The notes under the pieces were generated by a model that was given only the letters and a program-made list of their open reading frames with translations, did no database searches and was not told the origin of the DNA. Both the position numbers and the translations under genes were made by a program. Source: an uncultured Rhodanobacteraceae bacterium (GTDB lineage: Bacteria > Pseudomonadota > Gammaproteobacteria > Xanthomonadales > Rhodanobacteraceae). From it: a stretch of 6,454 nt of DNA. Below, one piece after another: positions 1-4,927 of the stretch (its first letter is position 1; each line of letters starts with the position of its first letter). Location of the stretch: positions 1 to 6,454 of the forward strand of contig CALFNI010000381.1 in NCBI GenBank assembly GCA_937902695.1, read 5' to 3'.

Positions 1-408
1 GATGATCTCGCCAAGAGCGGCAAGCGCGGCAAGAAGGACGGCCAGGGTCTTTACACGTGGGAAAACGGCAAGCCGAAGAAACCCGAGGTCGATCCGAAAT
101 ACGTGCCGCCTGACGATATCGAAGACCGCATGATCCTGCCGATGCTCAACGAAGCGGTCGCGTGTCTGCATGACCGCGTCGTCGAAGATGCGGACCTGCT
201 CGACGCGGGCGTCATCTTCGGCACCGGCTTCGCGCCGTTCCGCGGCGGTCCGATCCAGTACATCCGCGAAACCGGCGTCGATGCGATCAGCGCGAAGCTC
301 GCTGCGCTCGCGTCGCGCCACGGCGATCGCTTCAAGCCGCGGCCCGGCTGGGATTCCCCGGCACTGCGCGCAGCGGCGAGCGAAACGCCGATCGACCGGG
401 CGGCGTGA
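1..408 (+). CDS. 3-hydroxyacyl-CoA dehydrogenase / enoyl-CoA hydratase (FadB/FadJ-type), C-terminal 135 residues, 5' end outside window
   Basis: The frame is open from the first base to a TGA at 406-408. What is seen is the C-terminal helical dehydrogenase domain of a multifunctional fatty-acid beta-oxidation protein. A GKKDGQGLYTWENGK segment (residues 10-24 of the fragment) matches the family's G-(R/K)-K-x-G-x-G-(F/L)-Y signature. It is followed by a DRMILPMLNEAVACL helix and the DAGVIFGTGFAPFRGGP motif typical of the second 3HCDH C-terminal repeat. In this family the enzyme hydrates enoyl-CoA and oxidises L-3-hydroxyacyl-CoA with NAD+ in the cytoplasm, usually paired with a thiolase. The hydratase and Rossmann domains lie upstream of the window, so I cannot tell FadB from FadJ or a paralogue. 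The next gene begins on the last base of this stop codon, which suggests co-transcription. The family call is firm; the exact name is not. Confidence 0.88.
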   Translation, partial: DDLAKSGKRGKKDGQGLYTWENGKPKKPEVDPKYVPPDDIEDRMILPMLNEAVACLHDRVVEDADLLDAGVIFGTGFAPFRGGPIQYIRETGVDAISAKLAALASRHGDRFKPRPGWDSPALRAAASETPIDRAA

Positions 409-737
409 TGGTGTCGCTCGGCGAGAAAGTGTTCTGGGCCGTGATCGCGCTGTCGAGCGTCGGCGCTGCGGCGTACGGCTATCAGCGCTTCAAGCAGATC
501 CGACCCGATCTCTACGGTGTTCCGCAGGCGGCAACCGTGCCCGACGCCGAACGCAAGGCACGGATCGCGGAATATCAGCAGAAGGGCGATGCGCTGACGC
601 GTGCCGCAGCCGGTCGAGCGACACGCGCTGCACAGCCCGGCGAGACTTGCGTCGAGGGCGTCGTGCATGCGGCCGACGGGACGGCCGTCGTCGAGAACGG
701 CCAGCCCGTCCGCTGCGCGATTCTGCCCGCCCAATAA
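408..737 (+). CDS. Small membrane-anchored hypothetical protein (109 aa)
   Basis: I do not recognise a named family. The ATG at 408 overlaps the preceding TGA by one base (TGATG). A GTG directly before it, at 405, is an alternative start adding one residue. No clear Shine-Dalgarno site is present, so translation is probably coupled to the upstream dehydrogenase gene. The protein has a short N-terminus, one hydrophobic segment at about residues 9-26 (FWAVIALSSVGAAAYGYQ) and then a basic stretch, which fits a single-pass anchor or uncleaved signal. A charged, possibly helical region (46-75) leads to a C-terminal segment with two cysteines, C81 and C103, bracketing VEGVVHAADGTAVVENGQP. If that part is periplasmic the cysteines could pair; this is inference. 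Codon use looks like its neighbours and the frame is open throughout, so it is likely a real gene. Its function is unknown. Confidence 0.7.
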   Translation: MVSLGEKVFWAVIALSSVGAAAYGYQRFKQIRPDLYGVPQAATVPDAERKARIAEYQQKGDALTRAAAGRATRAAQPGETCVEGVVHAADGTAVVENGQPVRCAILPAQ

Positions 738-750
738 CACCCGTCTTTCC

Positions 751-774
751 CCCTCTCCCGCTTGCGGGAGAGGG
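751..774 (+). terminator. Candidate hairpin terminator for the dehydrogenase/small-protein unit
   Basis: A perfect 11-bp GC-rich stem (751-761 with 764-774) and a 2-nt loop lie 13 nt after the small gene's stop codon. No U-run follows, so it is not a canonical intrinsic terminator. The strong hairpin between convergent genes could still stop or pause polymerase, or protect the mRNA 3' end. The larger fold with the arm at 836-882 is an alternative structure. Confidence 0.4.
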
Positions 775-847
775 CTGGGGTGAGGGCAAGCGCGGTTATG
801 CGTTTGAGGGGACCGGTGCAGCGTTTTCGCCGCGTGCCCTCACCCTA

Positions 848-871
848 CCCTCTCCCGCAGGCGGGAGAGGG
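848..871 (-). terminator. Candidate hairpin terminator for the pst-phoU operon
   Basis: A perfect 11-bp stem (848-858 with 861-871) with a 2-nt loop sits 10 nt beyond the phoU stop codon on the minus strand. It mirrors the hairpin at 751-774. As there, no U-run follows, so a role in termination or 3'-end stabilisation is inferred from position and stability only. Confidence 0.4.
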
Positions 872-881
872 GAAAGACGGG

Positions 882-1592
882 TCATTCCTCGCGTGCGTCG
901 GTTTTCGCGAGGCCCGAGTGCCTGACGTCTTTCCCGCGCACGAGATACAAAACGTACTCGCACAGATTCTTGCACCGGTCGCCGATGCGCTCGAACGATC
1001 TTGCGCACCACAAGCGATCGAGCTCGACCGGGATCTGCGCCGGCGCGTGCTGCATGCGCTCGACGAGCACCGAGAACAGCGCCGTGTAGACCTCGTCGAG
1101 CTGCCTGTCGCGCCGCATGAGGTCGAGCGCGAGATTCTCGTCGAGCCGCGCGAACGCATCGAGCGCGCCGCGCAACTGTCCGCGGGCCAGCGTGCCGAGC
1201 TCGGCGAGCGACGCGGTCACATCGGTGCCGCCCTCCTCGCCGACGAGGCGCTCGGCGAGTTTCGCGATGCGCTTGGCCTCGTCGCCAATGCGCTCGAGGT
1301 CGGCGAGCATCTTGACGACCGCGAGCACGAGGCGCAGATCCGACGCCGCCGGCTGGCGCCGCGCGAGGATGTACGCGCAACGCTCGTCGATCGCGAGCTC
1401 GGCCGCGTTGACTTCGCGCTCGCGCTCGCGAATCTCGGTGCCGCGCGCGGCGTCGCGGTCGAGCAGCATGCCGAGCGCCGCGGCGATCTGCTCCTCGACG
1501 AGCCCGCCCATCGCCAGCACCTGGCGGCGGACGTCCTCGATCTCGCTGTTGAACTGGCGGGAGATGTGCTGGGAAAGGTGGAGCGGATCCAT
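882..1592 (-). CDS. phoU: Phosphate signalling regulator PhoU
   Basis: PhoU is a cytoplasmic helical protein that joins the Pst transporter to the PhoR sensor kinase and helps keep the Pho regulon off when phosphate is plentiful. This copy is 236 aa, the usual length. It shows both repeats of the family: LERIGDEAKRIA at residues 99-110 and SFERIGDRCKNL at 199-210, the metal-binding E-R-x-G-D signatures of the two three-helix bundles. The second is followed by CEYVLYLVRGKDVRH, close to other proteobacterial PhoU C-termini. The N-terminus (HLSQHISRQFNSEIEDVR) is also typical, so the ATG at 1592 is a good start. Its only purine-rich ribosome site, AAGGAAG, is about 14 nt upstream, further than ideal. 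phoU is the last gene of the operon, 59 nt after pstB. Its stop codon abuts the inverted repeat. No phoB or phoR follows. Confidence 0.95.
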   Translation of the reverse strand: MDPLHLSQHISRQFNSEIEDVRRQVLAMGGLVEEQIAAALGMLLDRDAARGTEIREREREVNAAELAIDERCAYILARRQPAASDLRLVLAVVKMLADLERIGDEAKRIAKLAERLVGEEGGTDVTASLAELGTLARGQLRGALDAFARLDENLALDLMRRDRQLDEVYTALFSVLVERMQHAPAQIPVELDRLWCARSFERIGDRCKNLCEYVLYLVRGKDVRHSGLAKTDAREE

Positions 1593-1651
1593 GGGATCGG
1601 TTCGGGCTTCCTTGGTCAGGCCTACGACAACGCGAATCGAAGACAACCGTA

Positions 1652-2464
1652 TTACGCGTAGCGGCCGGTAATGTAATCCTCGGTGAGCCGCTCGCGCGGA
1701 TTCGTCAGCAATACGTCGGTATCGCCGAACTCGACGAGCCTGCCCTGATGCAGGAACGCCGTGTAGTCCGCGCCGCGCGCGGCCTGCTGCATAGTGTGCG
1801 TCACGAGCAGCACCGTGTAGCGCTGCGCAGGCGCGTGCAGAAGCTCCTCGAAGCGAAGCGTCGCCGCGGGATCGAGCGCCGAGGCGGGCTCGTCCATCAG
1901 CAGTATCTCGGGCCCGACCGCGAGCGCGCGCGCGATGACCAGCCGCTGCTGTTGGCCGAGCGAGAGCACCAGCGCGCTGTCGTCGAGCCGTGCCGAAACC
2001 TCGTCCCAGAGCCGGGCCGCCTTGAGGGCGGCCTCGACCGACGCATCGAGCTCGCGGCGCGCCTTCATACCCGAGAGGCGCAGGCCATACGCGACGTTCT
2101 CGTAGACCGACAGCGGAAACGGATTCGGCTTCTGGAACACCATGCCGATGCGACGGCGGATCTCGTGGACGATCACGTCCTTCGCATAGAGGTTCGCGCC
2201 GCCGACCCTCACCTCGCCTTCGAAGCGACACTCCGGCAGCTCGTCGTTGAGCCGGTTGAGGCAGCGCAGCAGGCTCGACTTGCCCGACGCGCTCGGCCCG
2301 ATCAGCGCGGTGATCTTTCGCGCCGGCACGCCGAAGCTGACCGCGTCCAGCGCCTGGCGCGGACCGTACCAGAGGGAAAGCGCGCGCAGCTCGAGCGCGA
2401 TCGCGCCGCCGGCCGTGAGGTCCGGCGTCGCCGCAATGTCGGGTGGCTGCATCGTCGTGGCCAT
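1652..2464 (-). CDS. pstB: Phosphate ABC importer ATP-binding protein PstB
   Basis: This is the ATPase that powers phosphate import through PstC-PstA on the cytoplasmic face. It has 270 aa, within the family range. Motifs in order: Walker A GPSASGKSS (56-64), Q-loop in FQKPNPFP (Q111), an ABC signature reading LSLGQQQR (167-174), Walker B ILLMDEP (187-193) with catalytic E192, D-loop SALDP, and switch histidine H223 in VTHTMQQAAR. The PstB-specific ending TEDYITGRYA is intact. The signature differs from the usual PstB LSGGQ in having Leu169 in place of Gly. Walker A also lacks the common G-C pair (GPSGCGKST). Serine 168, Gly170 and Gln171 are kept, so activity is likely. The ATG at 2464 lies 5 nt after the pstA stop codon and 9 nt after GAAGG. 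A second in-frame ATG (Met5) is possible but less well placed. Confidence 0.96.
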   Translation of the reverse strand: MATTMQPPDIAATPDLTAGGAIALELRALSLWYGPRQALDAVSFGVPARKITALIGPSASGKSSLLRCLNRLNDELPECRFEGEVRVGGANLYAKDVIVHEIRRRIGMVFQKPNPFPLSVYENVAYGLRLSGMKARRELDASVEAALKAARLWDEVSARLDDSALVLSLGQQQRLVIARALAVGPEILLMDEPASALDPAATLRFEELLHAPAQRYTVLLVTHTMQQAARGADYTAFLHQGRLVEFGDTDVLLTNPRERLTEDYITGRYA

Positions 2465-2469
2465 CGCAC

Positions 2470-3735
2470 TCAACCTTCGAGCGCACGATAGCGCTCGCGC
2501 AGGCGATTGCGCAGCACGATCGCGGCGAGGTTCAAGGCGACGACGACGATCACGAGCAGCAGCGCGCAGGCATAAGCGCGCGGCACGCCGCGCAGCGCAT
2601 CCGGGCTCGCGAGCGCGGCGTCGTAGATGCTGAAGCCGAGGTGCATGAACTGCCGCGACGGATGCAGGAACGGAAACGCGCCGTCGACCGGCAGCGCCGG
2701 CGCGAGCCTGACGACGCCGACCAGCATCAGCGGCGCGACGGCGCCGGCTGCGCGCGCGATCGCGAGGATCAGGCCGGTCAGGAGTGCCGGCCGCGCGGCC
2801 GGCAGCAGCAGGCGCCACATCGTCTCGCCGCGCGTCGCGCCGAGCGCGAGGGATCCGGCGCGAAGGCCGGGCGGGATCCGCTCGAGCCCTTCTTCGACGC
2901 TGACGACGACGACGGGCAGCGTCAACAGCGCCAGCGTCAATGCGGCCCAGAGCAGCCCGCCGCTGCCGAACGTCGGCACCGGCAGGCGATCGGCGAAGAA
3001 CCAGCGATCGATTCCGGCGCCGATGCCGTGCACGAAGAGTCCGAGGCCCAGCACGCCGTAGACGATCGACGGCACGCCGGCGAGATTCGCGATCGCGCTG
3101 CGTACGAGCCCCGCTGCCCATCCGCGCCGCTCGTGGAGGTAGACCGCCGTCGCGACGCCGAACGGCATCACGATGAGGCTCATCAGGAACACCAGCGTCA
3201 CCGTGCCGACCAGCGCCGGGAAGGCGCCGCCAGCGAGCGAAGGCGCCGTCGTCGATGCGACCAGGAAGCGGCCCGCGTTGCGCAGGAACGCGCCGATGCG
3301 CCCGAAGGAGCCGTGCGCGTTCGGCCATTGCGCAGCGCCCGATGCGCCGGCGTCCGGGATGCTGCGCAGCAGTGCATCCGCCGCCGGCGCGTCGCCGCGG
3401 CCGAACAGGCGCCGCCCGTCCGGGAGCGTGACCGCGAATGCATCGGGAGGCTCGGTGCGCGACACGATCGCGGAGCGCTCGATGCGCAGATACGTGCCGC
3501 CGATGCGATCGCGCTCGCTGCCGCGGATCACGAGCGCGTTGCCGCGACGCTCGGCGATTTCGCCGAGCAGCGTGCGTCCGTCGGCGAGCCCGACCTCGAC
3601 GATCGGCGACGGCCAGAACGCCGAAAGCCCGGCGATCCCGAGCCAGGCCAGCAGTGCGACGATCGCGGCGAGACATGTCGCCGCCGCCCCCGCGCAGAGC
3701 CAGAGCGTCGCATCGCCGGATGCTGCACGCCTCAT
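2470..3735 (-). CDS. pstA: Phosphate ABC importer permease PstA, extended form with periplasmic insert
   Basis: This is one of the two inner-membrane permeases of the phosphate importer, 421 aa, much longer than the roughly 300 aa of E. coli-type PstA. TM1 (about 11-36) is followed by a soluble segment of about 120 residues (41-160) containing VGLADGRTLLGEIAERR. This recalls the N-terminal region of the long PstA proteins of Pseudomonas-like bacteria. The permease core begins near residue 172 (FPALVGTVTLVFLMSLIVM). It includes LAGVPSIVYGVLGLGLFV (218-235) and the EAA loop facing PstB (EEGLERIPPG, then LALGATR and LLLPAARP, residues 281-316). The C-terminus FMHLGFSIYD to RNRLRERYRAL matches the long family. 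The usual G-E-(V/T)-A-P after the EAA loop reads GAVAP (331-335), losing the glutamate. The ATG at 3735 overlaps the pstC stop codon by 4 bp (ATGA) and has no ribosome site of its own, implying translational coupling. Confidence 0.93.
   Translation of the reverse strand: MRRAASGDATLWLCAGAAATCLAAIVALLAWLGIAGLSAFWPSPIVEVGLADGRTLLGEIAERRGNALVIRGSERDRIGGTYLRIERSAIVSRTEPPDAFAVTLPDGRRLFGRGDAPAADALLRSIPDAGASGAAQWPNAHGSFGRIGAFLRNAGRFLVASTTAPSLAGGAFPALVGTVTLVFLMSLIVMPFGVATAVYLHERRGWAAGLVRSAIANLAGVPSIVYGVLGLGLFVHGIGAGIDRWFFADRLPVPTFGSGGLLWAALTLALLTLPVVVVSVEEGLERIPPGLRAGSLALGATRGETMWRLLLPAARPALLTGLILAIARAAGAVAPLMLVGVVRLAPALPVDGAFPFLHPSRQFMHLGFSIYDAALASPDALRGVPRAYACALLLVIVVVALNLAAIVLRNRLRERYRALEG
2474..2478 (-). 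promoter_or_regulatory. Ribosome binding site of pstB
   Basis: GAAGG on the minus strand lies inside the last codons of pstA, 9 nt before the ATG at 2464. It supports that start over Met5 and indicates tight pstA-pstB coupling. Confidence 0.6.
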
Positions 3736-4814
3736 GGGAGCGCGGCCGAGCGCGCGCGGCGCAGATGCGAGCGCGCGCGCTCCGCGAGCAGGTTCAGCGC
3801 AAACGTCAGCGCGAACAGCACGAGCGCTGCGAGCATCAGCATGCGGTACGCACCGCTCGGCGGCGCGGCTTCCGGCAGGCCGAGCGCGAGCTCGGCGCTG
3901 ATCGAGCGCAAGCCGGCGAGCGGATTCGCATCGCCGATCGGCGTGTTGCCGCTCGCCATCAGCACGATCATCGTTTCGCCGAGGCAACGCGACGCGCCGA
4001 GCGCGCAGGCCGCGACCAGGCCCGGCCGCGCGGCCGGCAGCACGATCGAGCGGATCGCCTGCCAGCGCGTCGCGCCCAGCGCGAGCGCGGCCTGCAGGTG
4101 CGTCGACGGCACCTGCATCAGCGCGTCCTCGGCAACCGAGAAGATCATCGGGATCGCGGCGAGGCCGAGCGCGAGGCCGACGAGCACGGCGTTCCAGGGG
4201 CTTCGCGGAACGATCGCGTCGGTCTGATGCGGGCTCAGCACCGCGACGATCGCGACGACGAGCGCGAACAGGGTCGGCACGAGCCATAGCGGCAGCCAGC
4301 CGGCCTGGCGGCGAAATGCGCCGCCGAACGCGAATCCGGCGGCGAGCAGCAGCGCCGGCATCGCGACGATCAGCGCGAGCAGCGTCACGACATTGACCTT
4401 CAGCCATGGCGCCAGCGTCGCGAACGCGACGAGACCGAGCACGACCGTAGGAATCGCTTCAAGAACCTCGAGCCCGGGCTTGAACCAGTTGCGAAAACCG
4501 GGCGCTGCGAACTGCGCCGAGAAGATCGCGGCCGCGAGGCCGAGCGGCACGGCCAGCACGAGCGCACAGATCGCCGCCTTCGCGCTGCCGGCGAACAGGA
4601 TGCCGAGCCGGCTCCACGCGCCGTCCGGCAGCGGCAGCCACGCGAGGATGCTGGCGCCGAGAAACAGCGGAATCACCAAGAGCGCCATCAGCACGACGGC
4701 GGCGCCCGTCAGCACGAGCGCATTGCCCGCCCGCTCGCGGCGCCGGCGCGCAGCGACGGAGGTCGTGCGCACGCCCGTCAACAATGGCGTGTAAGTCACT
4801 GGAATCCCCGGCAT
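3732..4814 (-). CDS. pstC: Phosphate ABC importer permease PstC
   Basis: This is the partner permease of PstA, 360 aa from the ATG at 4814. A basic stretch RRRRER (23-28) precedes TM1 (about 31-60). The transport core starts near residue 74 (AGSAKAAICALVLAVPLGLAA). Further recognisable parts are LEAIPTVVLGLVAFATLAP (118-136), the PstB-contacting EAA loop (AEDALMQVPS, then LALGATRWQAI and VLPAARPG, residues 228-265), and LGETMIVLMASGNTPI (278-293), which keeps the conserved G-E-T. These segments resemble the long PstC of Pseudomonas-type systems, but the large periplasmic region between TM1 and TM2 is absent. The start is uncertain. A GTG at 4799 (Val6) lies 5 nt after GGGGA and would give 355 aa, and the candidate Pho promoter would put transcription start near the ATG. 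pstC is the first gene of the operon. No pstS lies upstream in the window. Confidence 0.93.
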   Translation of the reverse strand: MPGIPVTYTPLLTGVRTTSVAARRRRERAGNALVLTGAAVVLMALLVIPLFLGASILAWLPLPDGAWSRLGILFAGSAKAAICALVLAVPLGLAAAIFSAQFAAPGFRNWFKPGLEVLEAIPTVVLGLVAFATLAPWLKVNVVTLLALIVAMPALLLAAGFAFGGAFRRQAGWLPLWLVPTLFALVVAIVAVLSPHQTDAIVPRSPWNAVLVGLALGLAAIPMIFSVAEDALMQVPSTHLQAALALGATRWQAIRSIVLPAARPGLVAACALGASRCLGETMIVLMASGNTPIGDANPLAGLRSISAELALGLPEAAPPSGAYRMLMLAALVLFALTFALNLLAERARSHLRRARSAALP

Positions 4815-4836
4815 ATGAGCACGCTAGGCCGCCTAT

Positions 4837-4854
4837 ATGACAGCCGTGTTACAC
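4837..4854 (-). promoter_or_regulatory. Candidate Pho box (PhoB site) for pstC
   Basis: Read on the minus strand the site is GTGTAAC-ACGG-CTGTCAT: two heptamers 11 bp apart, as PhoB binding requires. The consensus is CTGTCAT, a 4-bp AT-rich spacer, then CTGTCAC. The second heptamer is a perfect match and the first matches 4 of 7. The spacer is GC-rich, which is atypical. A weak -10 candidate, TAGCGT (4826-4821), lies 10 nt downstream. A pst operon is the classic PhoB target, which raises the prior. Confidence 0.5.
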
Positions 4855-4857
4855 GGC
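4843..4857. promoter_or_regulatory. 15-bp perfect palindrome in the divergent promoter region
   Basis: GCCGTGTTACACGGC is a 7-bp inverted repeat around one central base. It overlaps the upstream half of the pstC-facing Pho box and ends 7 nt before the other candidate box. Dyad symmetry of this size in a divergent promoter region is typical of an operator for a dimeric regulator. I do not recognise the regulator. Confidence 0.35.
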
Positions 4858-4863
4858 CATGGA

Positions 4864-4881
4864 CCGTCACTTATCCGCAAC
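4864..4881 (+). promoter_or_regulatory. Candidate Pho box facing the glycosyltransferase gene
   Basis: The plus strand reads CCGTCAC-TTAT-CCGCAAC. The first heptamer matches the Pho consensus at 6 of 7 positions, the spacer is AT-rich as expected, and the second heptamer matches 4 of 7. A weaker third repeat, TCGCAAT (4886-4892), continues the 11-bp spacing. Transcription would start near 4900, just ahead of the ATG at 4928. No convincing -10 hexamer is visible. Confidence 0.4.
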
Positions 4882-4911
4882 GCCCTCGCAATCACCCTTT
4901 CAGACGGACCT

Positions 4912-4917
4912 GAGAGG
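4912..4917 (+). promoter_or_regulatory. Ribosome binding site deciding the glycosyltransferase start
   Basis: GAGAGG lies 10 nt before the ATG at 4928. The other in-frame starts, 4859 and 4949, have weaker or no purine-rich sites. Confidence 0.5.
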
Positions 4918-4927
4918 CTCCGCGCCG

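Larger units (their letters stand above)
739..882. repeat. Large composite inverted repeat, REP/BIME-like, filling the convergent gap
   Basis: The left arm (739-787) and right arm (836-882) are near-perfect reverse complements, 49 and 47 nt long, separated by a 48-nt spacer. They differ by two single-base indels and a few substitutions. Each arm contains its own palindrome: CCCTCTCCCGC, a 2-nt loop, then GCGGGAGAGGG. Each is followed on its own strand by a G-rich tail ending GTGAGGGC. Two head-to-head hairpin units of this kind resemble the REP/BIME elements common between genes in proteobacteria, and this CTCTCCCGC-type motif is one I have seen widely in GC-rich proteobacterial genomes. The element starts 2 nt after the stop codon at 735-737 and touches the last base of the phoU stop codon, so it occupies essentially all of the intergenic space. 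No RAYT transposase is in the window. Confidence 0.85.

Noticed and set aside
1593..1651. The 59-nt pstB-phoU gap as a separate phoU promoter
   Set aside because: It is the longest gap in the operon, but I see no convincing -35/-10 pair or Pho box in it, so co-transcription is the simpler reading.
882..2486. Apparent in-frame extension of phoU through the pstB region
   Set aside because: The extension is the wrong frame of pstB. Family-like PhoU sequence starts only at the ATG at 1592.
2786..2803. 18-bp palindrome GCCGGCCGCGCGGCCGGC in pstA, with a 16-bp version at 4022-4037 in pstC
   Set aside because: Both encode the same L-P-A-A-R-P stretch of the EAA loop in homologous permeases with GC-rich codons, so shared ancestry and base composition explain them.
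1652..3676. Apparent fusion of pstB with upstream pstA-region coding sequence in one minus-strand frame
   Set aside because: The upstream part of that frame is out of phase with the true pstA, which ends with its own stop at 2470-2472. PstB starts at 2464.
2443..4227. A 594-codon open frame on the plus strand across pstA and pstC
   Set aside because: It is antisense to two clearly recognisable permeases, its product is Arg/Ala/Asp-rich low-complexity sequence with no motifs, and long open shadows are expected at this GC content.
4859..4927. Upstream ATG at 4859 as the glycosyltransferase start
   Set aside because: The extra 23 residues are not family-like, the ATG lacks a ribosome site, and it would place the candidate Pho box inside the gene. 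The ATG at 4928 fits better.
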